Positions 25,538 through 33,623 of a stretch of DNA of 64,000 nucleotides are shown here, piece after piece (the stretch's first letter is position 1; the number at the start of each line of letters is the position of its first letter). Source of the stretch: Planctomycetota bacterium (lineage in GTDB: Bacteria > Planctomycetota > UBA1135 > UBA2386); assembly GCA_016716265.1 (NCBI GenBank), contig JADJWQ010000001.1:806001-870000 (forward strand), read 5' to 3'. A program made the translations under genes and the position numbers. The notes under the pieces were generated by a model that did not search any database, was not told the origin of the DNA, and saw only the letters and a list, made by a program, of their open reading frames with translations.

Positions 25538-26660
25538 TCACTCACCGACGATCAACGCGCAGACATCGCGGAAGTCCAGCAGTCCGGCGTACGATCCGCC
25601 GCTGCGCGCCAGGCCACCGACGACGTATCGCCGAGTGCCGATCAGCGCCGGGTCCGAAGGGATCGTGAGGGCGAGCGTCGCGCGTCCGCCGGCGTGCGTC
25701 ATCAGCCCGGCGCTCACGCTCACGGCGAACCGCGGCAGGCCGGCTGTCGCGACCGGCAGCAGCCCGGTTCCGAACGACGGCACCCCCATCGCATCGCCTT
25801 GGTTGCCCGCCAGATCGATCCGGAACGACGGGTCGCCGCTGACCGGCGGCGGTGACGACAGCCCGACCGCTCGGGCGTTCGGAGCACTGGACTCCGAGAT
25901 CGGCTCGAGGGCGGCCACCCCGGCGAGGGCGGCGGGCATCGCGAAGAGCTCGGTATGGGTCGTGGGGTCGACGGCACTGAAGAAGACCGGACCGGCACCG
26001 CGAAGTTCGCGCAGGAGGGCGAAACCGGCGGTGTTCGACGAACCGCCACCGCTCGCGACGTCGACGACGAACCGGGTGCGACGGCCATCGGTGGTCCAGG
26101 GTTCGATATCCGCTCCCGGACCGGGAGCCGAGAACATCACGCTGTTCGGACCGACCGCGACCATCGCCGAGATGGGCGCACTCATCGGCGTATTGGCTGG
26201 CCGCCAAACGCCGATCGCGCCACCGCCGGTGCCGTCGGTGCGCCAGACGCGACCCGTCGGCCGGCCGGTGCCGAGCCAGACGTGGCCGTGCGCGTCGAGC
26301 AGTCCTGCAGGCGGCTCCCCGAGCGAAGCGAGCAGGCTGCGTGCCGGCCTGGAAGCGTTCGATCACGAGCGCGTAGCCCTGGCCCAGCGCGGCGAGGTCG
26401 CCGGACCAGCCGGTCGGGGTCGTCGGGACGGCGGCGAGGCGGGTGCCGGCCGGCGTGCCGTCGCTGTGCCACAGCTCGCGGCCGTGGGCGCTGGTGTTCG
26501 CGAGGAACACCACGGCACCGGCGATCGGCACGAGCTGGTCGGGCGACGAACCGGCGGAGCCGGGTTCGAGGTCCGCGACGCGGGACCGGGCGGTAGGCGG
26601 AACGGCGAGACCGACGAGCCGCAGGGCTGCCCGCCGCGCGGAGCGGGAGAGGGTCGTCAT
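25538..26660 (-). pseudogene. Exported ELWxxDGT-repeat protein, frameshifted
   Basis: The 5' part starts at 26660 (MTTLSRSARRAALRL) and reads AVVFLANTSAHGRELWHSDGTPAGTRL and YALVIERFQAGT. At about 26345-26335 the good frame switches by one base to SLLASLGEPPAG, VWRTDGTGGG, MVAVGPNSVMFSAP, IEPWTTDG and continues to the stop at 25538. The ELWHSDGT / VWRTDGT / IEPWTTDG units belong to a repeat family found in exported beta-propellers, and the C-terminus (PSDPALIGTRRYVVGG... CALIVGE) resembles the shared C-terminal module. One indel separates two clean halves totalling about 374 codons, so this is either a fresh pseudogene or an assembly error. It is convergent with the isomerase gene, 104 bases away. 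Confidence 0.7.
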
Positions 26661-27376
26661 GATCGGCGGTGGGTCGCCGAGGGGCATACCACGAACCCGC
26701 CACGTCCGGCCGACCAGGCAGCCGGCAACGATGTCGCGGATCTCGGTCGATCGGGTAGCCGCGCGGTCGGCACACGCCTCTCCGCGTCCGAAGGCCCACC
26801 TCCAGCTCCGCGAGGTCGCGCTCGTTGCGGTCGGTGATCTCCCGCACGTCCGGCGCGGCAGCCTCTCGCGGCGGGCTGCCCGACGCGCCAACGGTGCCCA
26901 CCATCGATCGTGGGTCCGGGCACATCACAGCGCCCGACCGGTCAGCGTGACGCGCGGGCCCGTTCCGCTGCACGGCTGCCGGGCCGTCGTTCCACGGCCG
27001 TCGATGCGGGTCGTGGCAGACGATCGGCGTGGCTGCTCGCTCATGTTCGGTCTCCCGCGGGCCGCGCGTCGCCAGTCAAGATCGTCCGCTCCGCAATCAG
27101 GCTCGACGCAGGCGGTGAGAGCATGATGCTGCGGATCGCGGACCCGGACCGGACGCTGCGATACCGAGTCGACCCAGGGCGCTGCGCCCGTGCGCCGCGG
27201 AGGGGCCGCATCGGGATTTCACCGAGGTGCCCCGCCGCGCGCACCGCGCTCTCGGAATCCCACGCAACGAAGTTCCGCCCCGGACGATCTTGCGTCAGAC
27301 GCGGTGCGACGCGCCGGTCTGCACCTCGCTCCGAGGTCGGCGGCGCGTGCGCTTCGCGCGCATCGAGGAGGTCGCC
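26661..27376. other. Gap upstream of the first kelch gene
   Basis: These 716 bases lie between divergent genes. They should contain the promoters of both the frameshifted ELW gene and the kelch gene. A minus-strand frame near 26830 (DVREITDRNERDLAELEVGLRTRR) has a protein-like patch of about 25 residues but no start, length or family. It may be a gene relic. I see no promoter pair good enough to list. Confidence 0.35.
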
Positions 27377-29674
27377 ATGAGAGGATCTTCCGGAGGTGCG
27401 GATGGGACCGCACTTCGCTGGCCGCAGCTCGCCGCGCTCGCACTGTGCAGCGCGACGGCCGCGTTGACCGCCCAGGCCCCGAGCTGGATGAAGGAGCGGG
27501 AGTGGTGCGGCGGCATGCTCAGCCCGATGGCCTACGACGCGGGACGTGGACGCATCGTCATGTTCGGTGCGCGGTCCGGCGAGACGCAGCTCGAGCCTTG
27601 GGGCAGCTACTCCGACGAGACCTGGGAGTGGGACGGCACGCGCTGGATCGAGCGCAGCCCCGCGCACCGCCCGCCACCGCTGTCCGGCGTCGGCTTGGCG
27701 TACGACATGGCCCGGCGCCGGATCGTGCTGTTCGGCGGCGCGGTCGAGGTGCCGGGCGGGATGACGACCGTGAACGACACGTGGACCTGGGACGGCGTCG
27801 ACTGGACCCGTCAGGACCCCGCGACTTCACCACCCGTCCGCTGGGCCCACTCCATGGCCTACGACGCGCTCCGGCAGCAGGTCGTGTTGTTCGGGGGCAG
27901 CACGGGCTCCGACTTCCGGGACGACACCTGGACCTGGGACGGTGTCGACTGGACCCGCCAGAACCCCGCGACCACCGTGCCGCCCGCCCACGCACTCAGC
28001 GGCATGGTGTACGACGAGGCCCGACAGCAGGTCGTGATGGTCGGCGGCTGGGCGGCTGGCGGCCCGATGGCCGACGTCTGGGCGTGGACCGGGACCGACT
28101 GGACCTCGATGCCCAGCCTGCCGCAGGCCCGCGACCTGCTCGGCATCGCCTACGACTCGGTCCGGCAGCGCATCGTGCTGTTCGGAGGCGAAGGCCCGGG
28201 CGTCTCGTTCGGCGACACCCTGGAGTGGGACGGCACCGCGTGGCTCACGCTGTCGCCGGCGACACGCCCCTCGCCTCGCCAATACCACCCGATGGCCTAC
28301 GACGCCGCGCACGGCACCGTCGTCATGACCGGCGGCAGCGCGTCGAGAAGCGGCCAGAACTGGTCGTCGTTCCCGCGCGAGACCTGGAGCTGGGACGGGA
28401 CCGACTGGAGAATCCTCGCGAACGCCGACACACCGCCCGCCAGATCGATGCTCGCGATGGCGAACGACGCCCGGCAGCAGTCGATCGTCGTGTTCGGCGG
28501 GATCGGCCCCGAGGGGCTGCTCGGCGACACCTGGATCCGGGACGGCTTCGCCTGGTCGCGGCCGCAGCCGGTCACCAGCCCGCCCGCGCGGCAGTACCAC
28601 GCCATGGCGGCCGAGCCCGGCAGCGGTGGCGTCCTGGTGTTCGGGGGGTTCGGCGCCGCCGGCCTGCTCGGGGACACGTGGATCTGGAGCGCCGGAAGCT
28701 GGACGCAGGCAGCGCCGGGGACGAGCCCGCCCGCGCGCTACATGCACGCGATGGCGTTCGATCCCGCGCGAGGGCAGCTCGTTCTGTTCGGTGGCATCGG
28801 CGCCCGCTACCTGTCCGACACCTGGGTCTGGGACGGTGCGAGCTGGCGTGACCTGACCGGCCCCGGCCCCTCTGCGCGCCGACTCCACGCGATGGCCTAC
28901 GACCCGACGAGCGGGTCGGTCATCCTGCACGGTGGCTATGCCACGACCGGCATCCTCGGCGACACCTGGTCGTGGAACGGCACGTCCTGGACCCTGGTCG
29001 CGAGCACCGGTCCCCGTCCGCGCCACGCGCACGCGATGGCCGCCGATGCGAGTCGGGGCCGCGTCGTCCTGTTCGGTGGCATGACCGACACCAGCGGCAC
29101 CAGCACCAGCTACCCCACCGACGCCTGGGAGTGGGATGGCACCGCCTGGAGCCCGACGACCGCCCCGTCGATCATGCTGCGGCGCGCGTACCACGCGATG
29201 GCGTACGACGGACCGCGGCAGCGGCTCCTGATGTTCGGTGGTCGCACCGGATGGACGGAGTATCTCGGCGACACCTGGTACTTCGGCACGATGAGCCCGG
29301 CCCGGACCGTGCCGTACGGCACGGGCTGCAGCGGCGTCGGCGGCGTCCCGCTGATCGGCAGCGGTGTGTCGTACCTGGGCAACGAGTCCTTCACCCTCGA
29401 CCTCGTCGCCGCCAACCCCGACGCCGTGTGCCTGTTCGGCATCGACTTCATGAAGTACTCGAGACCGTTGATGGGCGGTTGCACGGTGTACCTCGGCACG
29501 ATCCCGATCCTGCTCCCCGCCGTCGCCAACCCCGGCTGCTACGCAACCGTTCGCTTCCGCGTCCCGCGCGAGCCAGCGATGATCGGCGGCTCCGTCTTCG
29601 CACAGGGCTTCGTCGTCGATCCGACCTTCGGACTCGCGCTCACGGCCGGCCTGCAGATCGTCGTCGGCGACTGA
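27377..29674 (+). CDS. Exported kelch-type beta-propeller protein 1
   Basis: The protein has 765 residues. The start has a strong GAGGAGGT 5 bases upstream and gives a signal peptide (LAALALCSATAALTAQ). About a dozen repeats of ~50 residues follow, each of the form MAYDxxRxRxVLFGG ... DTWxWDGxxWT, as in YDMARRRIVLFGGA and DTWTWDGVDWTRQ. This is the kelch/galactose-oxidase-like blade pattern. Twelve repeats fit two 6-7-bladed propellers. The tail has a paired-cysteine segment (YGTGCSGVGGVPLIG) and ends in the shared module (MIGGSVFAQGFVV... LQIVVGD). No catalytic residues are seen. A binding role at the surface is inferred. It has two paralogues at 33624 and 35891. Confidence 0.88.
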   Translation: MRGSSGGADGTALRWPQLAALALCSATAALTAQAPSWMKEREWCGGMLSPMAYDAGRGRIVMFGARSGETQLEPWGSYSDETWEWDGTRWIERSPAHRPPPLSGVGLAYDMARRRIVLFGGAVEVPGGMTTVNDTWTWDGVDWTRQDPATSPPVRWAHSMAYDALRQQVVLFGGSTGSDFRDDTWTWDGVDWTRQNPATTVPPAHALSGMVYDEARQQVVMVGGWAAGGPMADVWAWTGTDWTSMPSLPQARDLLGIAYDSVRQRIVLFGGEGPGVSFGDTLEWDGTAWLTLSPATRPSPRQYHPMAYDAAHGTVVMTGGSASRSGQNWSSFPRETWSWDGTDWRILANADTPPARSMLAMANDARQQSIVVFGGIGPEGLLGDTWIRDGFAWSRPQPVTSPPARQYHAMAAEPGSGGVLVFGGFGAAGLLGDTWIWSAGSWTQAAPGTSPPARYMHAMAFDPARGQLVLFGGIGARYLSDTWVWDGASWRDLTGPGPSARRLHAMAYDPTSGSVILHGGYATTGILGDTWSWNGTSWTLVASTGPRPRHAHAMAADASRGRVVLFGGMTDTSGTSTSYPTDAWEWDGTAWSPTTAPSIMLRRAYHAMAYDGPRQRLLMFGGRTGWTEYLGDTWYFGTMSPARTVPYGTGCSGVGGVPLIGSGVSYLGNESFTLDLVAANPDAVCLFGIDFMKYSRPLMGGCTVYLGTIPILLPAVANPGCYATVRFRVPREPAMIGGSVFAQGFVVDPTFGLALTAGLQIVVGD

Positions 29675-30030
29675 TCGTCAGCCCGCACGAAGGACCAGGC
29701 GGTTCCGGCGACCCGCCCGGGACGCCCGAGCGTCGTCCACTGATACCGGAGGCCCGTCGGAGACACTCGCCCGGAATGTCGCCGGCGGGTCGCCGCAAGT
29801 CAGGACCCGCAGGAGCGTGCGCGGATTGCTGCACACGCATGCCATCCGCCTCCGCAGGAGGCTGCAGCAGCACGGCTGCGACGACGTGAGCAGCCGCCGC
29901 CCCCCCTGACGGTCCGGGCGCACCGGAACGTCCGACCCGAAGCTGCGCGCCATGGGCGCACTCCACGTGCGCGCCGCCGCGAGTGAGACCTCTCGTGCTC
30001 CGACTCCGCACGCGTGGGCCGGCGTCCGCG
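29675..30030. other. Debris-filled gap after kelch gene 1
   Basis: The 356 bases hold the IS91-like tail at 29795-29900, listed separately, and otherwise no convincing reading frame. No terminator-like hairpin follows the kelch stop. Confidence 0.35.
29795..29900 (-). repeat. IS91-like transposase tail, copy 1 of 2
   Basis: The segment resembles 41765-41900: both carry tcaggacccgcaggaNcgtgcgcgg and, about 80 bases on, ggctgcag..acggctgcg..gagcagcc. The minus strand gives NPRTLLRVLTCGDPPA here and DPRTVLRVLTRRDLTPAL there, which look like the C-terminal end of IS91-type transposases. The similarity is interrupted and no longer coding. Confidence 0.4.
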
Positions 30031-30296
30031 CAGCGCAAGGTCGTCGGAGTGCGGTGACAGGACCAGCGCGGTCGAGGCGCGCGCGAGGAAGCCGGCGAGG
30101 ACGCCGCCGAACACCAACTCACCGACGTGCACGTGCACGGACCGACGCTCGAGGCGACCAACTCGAGCGACCTGCAGCGTGCGCACCGGCGCGTCGATCC
30201 GTTCCTGGTTCACGTGGTCGCCGCCCCACCGCCGCTCGACCTCGCGCGCCCATTGCTCCGCGGAGGTCTCCACACCGAGCACCACGTCGCGCCCGC
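30031..30296 (-). pseudogene. 3' fragment of an ATP-grasp gene (copy of 46390-48744)
   Basis: The minus strand encodes LGVETSAEQWAREVERRWGG, NQERIDAPVRTLQVARVG, VHVHVGELVFGGVLAGF and STALVLSPHSDDLAL. This matches the last ~90 residues of the ATP-grasp fusion at 46390-48744 (LGIETSAEQWEREVARRWGG, IQERIDAPVRTLQVARGG) at about 80% by eye, then loses similarity at the final ~20 residues. No upstream part of the gene is present. It is a displaced gene end, not a functional ligase. Confidence 0.75.
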
Positions 30297-30345
30297 GTCG
30301 TGTGGGCCTCGCGCGCGGCTGAGGGGCTCGATCCGAGCGTGGCAG

Positions 30346-30765
30346 CTACTCGATGTGCACCACCGCCTCCCCCGTGTGCGCCGCGACCCACTCCGCGACC
30401 AGCGTCCGGTGGCAGTCGCTGGCGCGACGCTCCGCGCACAGCAGACACACCGGGCCGGCCAGCTCCCGCAGGCGCGCGGTCAGCAGGTCGCCCGAGCGCG
30501 CGAGCAGCTCGCGATACGGCTCCCGCCAGTCCGGGTGCTCGAGGAACAGATTGCCGAGCTCGACCAGCGACTGGTAGCCGATCCCCGCGGAACCGAGCAC
30601 GCGCTCGATGCCCTTGTCAGACGTCCGCGCGCGGACCCAGATCCCCATCGACGCGCGATCCGGGCGCAGGCGGACATCCGCGATCGTGCGGACACCGTGG
30701 TCGTGGAGGAGGGCGAGGAGCTCGTCGGCGGTCCGGCCACCGTAACCGATCGTGAAGAGGACCAT
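30346..30765 (-). CDS. DUF488 family protein
   Basis: The protein has 139 residues. It begins VLFTIGYGGRTADELLALL and continues with IADVRLRPDRASMGIW, then LFLEHPDWREPYRELLAR, and ends with LLCAERRASDCHRTLVAEW. The TIGYG start, the D-V-R motif and the C-A-E...D-C-H-R block are the hallmarks of DUF488 (PF04343), small proteins of unknown biochemical function with conserved cysteine and histidine that suggest metal binding or catalysis. It follows the nuclease-helicase gene by 145 bases on the same strand, and the two may be co-transcribed. DUF488 genes are often near stress or defence genes, but no role is established. Confidence 0.85.
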   Translation of the reverse strand: MVLFTIGYGGRTADELLALLHDHGVRTIADVRLRPDRASMGIWVRARTSDKGIERVLGSAGIGYQSLVELGNLFLEHPDWREPYRELLARSGDLLTARLRELAGPVCLLCAERRASDCHRTLVAEWVAAHTGEAVVHIE

Positions 30766-30910
30766 GTCGAGGGGAAGTCGAACATCGGGTCGAGACTGTC
30801 GCCAGACTCCGGTGTCGCCCCGCACGCTCGGCCACGGACCCGAGCCGCGCGCGACCGAGGCCGGTCGGGGCCACGAGCGCGAGCCACCCGCCGCGCTCGT
30901 CCAACACCGG

Positions 30911-32911
30911 TCAGACCCCGAGCTCCGGCAAGCCGAGCGACACCAGGTAGTCGAAGGTCCCGTCGTAGAACTCGGGTCGCCTCGTCGGATCGGCGGGATC
31001 GCCCCTCGGCACGAACACCGCCATTCCCTGCCGCGCCCGCGTCAGGAGCACCCGGTAGGCATTGCACAGGTAGCGTCGGTGCTCGACCTTGTGCACCTGC
31101 TTCCAGCGGCTGCCGTGGAACTTCCGGAAGTTCCACTCCCCGCGAACGAGCCGCAGATCGGCGTCCCAGGTCACACAGACCCAGTCCAGCTCGAGTCCCT
31201 GCACCTGGAATTCCGTCGCGGCGTCCTCCAGGTAGAACGACGATCGGGTGTCCTCCCGCGGCCCGAGGAACCAGTGCACCGGATCGATCTTCGCGCGTAC
31301 GTCGATAGCGTGCGGCTTCAGCCGCTCGGCCTGCGACGAGGCAACGAGGCCGTAGCGTTCGGTGCCGCGAGCCTGACGCCGGATCCAGCGTCGCGCCGCG
31401 TCGAGGTCACGCGTGACGACGAGTGGGTAGCGATCGCGGAGTTCGACGAACACCCGTCGAGCCGCGTCCGCGTCGAGGTCGAGCAGCGCCTTGACGAACC
31501 CCGACAAGCGCTCGGCACGAAAGGAACGCATCGAGACGGCGAGATGCAACCGCTCGTCCCACACCACCCGGTCGAGCCTCCGCAACGCGTCCAGCGCGCG
31601 ACCCTCGCCGTACTCGGAGTCGGTCAGCCTCGGCGAAGCGTAGACATCCCATTCGGGGAAGCCGTCATGCACGGCGTCGACCCACGTCTCGATGCCTGCC
31701 TCGCCGTCGTGGATCTCCTGCCCTCCGCCAACGAGGCATACCGCGACGGCCCAGTCGCCGTGCCGGTTCATGTAGGAGAGCTGGAACTCGGGCTCCGACT
31801 GCGTGAAGTCGTTGATCTTCTTGCGCGACTTCATGAACCGCGCGGTCTTCGAGCGGTCCCAGGCTCGCTGCGCCTCGTCGAAGACCACGACGTGGTCGGC
31901 CGGCGGTTCGACCCGCGACCGAAGCCCCTCGTCGCGAAAGTGGTGGACGTTCTGGATGAACGGCTTGACCTGCTGCGCGACGTCGCCTCTGCGGAACTTC
32001 ACGCCTCGCTCCCGCAGCCGCTGCAGTTCGTCGCGGGTCAGCGCTTCGCGCAGCACGGTGACCAGTGGTCCGTTGCCGGAGAGGAACACGGCGTGAGCAG
32101 GGTCCTGCTCGACGGACCGACGGTGTCGGGTCGCGACGTTGAGACCGACGAGCGTCTTCCCGGCGCCGGGCACACCGGTCACGAGGACCAGAGCCTTGCG
32201 GCCATCGCGGCGCGATCGGTCGATGACCGCTTCGATCGCCTCGGCGGTTTCGCTCAGGTTGCGCGCGCTGGCATCGCTGCGGGAGATCTCGCTGACGGAG
32301 TGGCGCGCGTAGAGCGCTCGCGCCGCCTGGACGATCGTAGGGGTGGGCTGATAGGGGTGCCGCGCCCAGGGCGCGCCGTCGACGTGTGGCCCATGGGCGG
32401 CGTTGACTGCATCGCGCAGCGCATCTCCGAGTTGGGCACCGCCGATGCGGCGCGGCGGGCGCACACCGTCTTCGTACGGGGACTCCCAGGTCGAGTCGGC
32501 GTCGACGGCCTCGGTAGCGACGAGCAACGGGAAGATGTCGGCATCGTGAGACCCACGATGGAAGTTCTTGAGGTCGAGCGCGTAGTCCCAGACCTGGTCC
32601 TGATCGGCGCGCAGGAATCCGGATGCACCGACCTTGAACTCGATCGTGACGACTGCGGCACCCGCAACGAGGACGGCATCGATGCGGGAACCGAGCCGCG
32701 GCACCACGAATTCGAGGAAGAGATGCCCGACGACACCGCGGAGTGCCTGCTGCAGCAGTTCGACCTCGACGCACCAGGCATCGCATTGCGTCTGCTCGGC
32801 GCCGAATTCGCTGTGCCTCGCGAGCTGACCGACGATGTCGCAGACGGAGCGCCGAAGGAACCCGGAGACGGTGTCCTCGAGGTAGGCAGGAGCTCGCGCA
32901 TCGCCACTCAT
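30911..32911 (-). CDS. PD-(D/E)XK nuclease-like domain fused to a DUF2075 helicase/ATPase
   Basis: The protein has 666 residues. The N-terminal ~160 contain R-I-D78 ... VVTIE91-F-K93 followed by QDQVWDYALDL, the D-(x)n-ExK-Q..Y pattern of PD-(D/E)XK nucleases. Next comes an SF1-like ATPase: Walker A GVPGAGKT at 246-253, Walker B VVVFDEAQ with D345-E346, a downstream LVGGGQEIHDGE block, AVSMRSFRAE, and a terminal EFQVQGLELDWVCVTWD ... YRVLLTRARQGM, which matches helicase motifs V and VI. The order fits DUF2075 (PF09848). The start at 32911 lacks a clear SD; an in-frame ATG at 32986 would add 25 residues. No signal peptide. A DNA/RNA-processing role, perhaps in defence, is inferred. Confidence 0.85.
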   Translation of the reverse strand: MSGDARAPAYLEDTVSGFLRRSVCDIVGQLARHSEFGAEQTQCDAWCVEVELLQQALRGVVGHLFLEFVVPRLGSRIDAVLVAGAAVVTIEFKVGASGFLRADQDQVWDYALDLKNFHRGSHDADIFPLLVATEAVDADSTWESPYEDGVRPPRRIGGAQLGDALRDAVNAAHGPHVDGAPWARHPYQPTPTIVQAARALYARHSVSEISRSDASARNLSETAEAIEAVIDRSRRDGRKALVLVTGVPGAGKTLVGLNVATRHRRSVEQDPAHAVFLSGNGPLVTVLREALTRDELQRLRERGVKFRRGDVAQQVKPFIQNVHHFRDEGLRSRVEPPADHVVVFDEAQRAWDRSKTARFMKSRKKINDFTQSEPEFQLSYMNRHGDWAVAVCLVGGGQEIHDGEAGIETWVDAVHDGFPEWDVYASPRLTDSEYGEGRALDALRRLDRVVWDERLHLAVSMRSFRAERLSGFVKALLDLDADAARRVFVELRDRYPLVVTRDLDAARRWIRRQARGTERYGLVASSQAERLKPHAIDVRAKIDPVHWFLGPREDTRSSFYLEDAATEFQVQGLELDWVCVTWDADLRLVRGEWNFRKFHGSRWKQVHKVEHRRYLCNAYRVLLTRARQGMAVFVPRGDPADPTRRPEFYDGTFDYLVSLGLPELGV

Positions 32912-33623
32912 ACGAACGCCGTCGATTCTCGAGCAACTGGCTGCTGAACGCGAGAGACTGGCCGCGCCGTTGGGTTCGAATTCCACGCCGCTTCGGCACC
33001 GAGCAGCGGACGCTCGTGACGATCGACCTGCATCGATTGCCCGGTCCCACGATCACGATCCGAGAACGAGACCCGGCGTCCGATCCTCGACGCACGCCGG
33101 GCGGGCGGCGCGACTCGAGACATCCCGCCACTGGCTCCGCGCGATCGGAAAGCGCGCGGCGGCGCGATCCCGAGCGGCAGGCAGCCGGCCTGGCCCCACC
33201 CGCTGCCGGCCGGGCTGCCGGCACTGCAGACTCAGTCCGTGGTTCGCGTTCGAGCGAGGGAGGTGGTCGAGGGTAGGTCGCGGAGCGTGTGCCCCGAATC
33301 GCCGCCGGTCCACCGCTCGGTCCGGATGGCGGGCGGCTCGCGGGCACGGCTCGACGAGTCGGTGTGGACCGCTTATCCCGAGGCGCGGCGGTTGACGGCA
33401 TCGGGATCAGGGGTACCATCGGCGTTTTCGCCGAGATACTCCTCACGGAACGATTGGGGAGCGCTTTCCCACTCGCTGCCGAGCGCGGAGGCCTCGTTCG
33501 ACCGGTCGCTGCGCTGGCAGAGTTCGAGCTCCGGGCGCCCGTCTCCCGCCCGGTGTGGCCTCGCGATCTCGAGACGACGACAGGGACCGATCCCGGGCCC
33601 TCGCGTCCGGGGGAGAGGTGGCG
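32912..33623. other. Gap between divergent helicase and kelch genes
   Basis: The 712 bases hold the candidate promoter at 33392-33419 for the kelch pair and should hold a minus-strand promoter for the helicase gene. No protein-like frame is visible. Confidence 0.4.
33392..33419 (+). promoter_or_regulatory. Candidate promoter for the kelch gene pair
   Basis: TTGACG (33392-33397) and TACCAT (33414-33419) are 16 bases apart, about 205 bases before the start at 33624. The boxes match consensus at five and four of six positions. The long leader would need checking. Confidence 0.3.
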
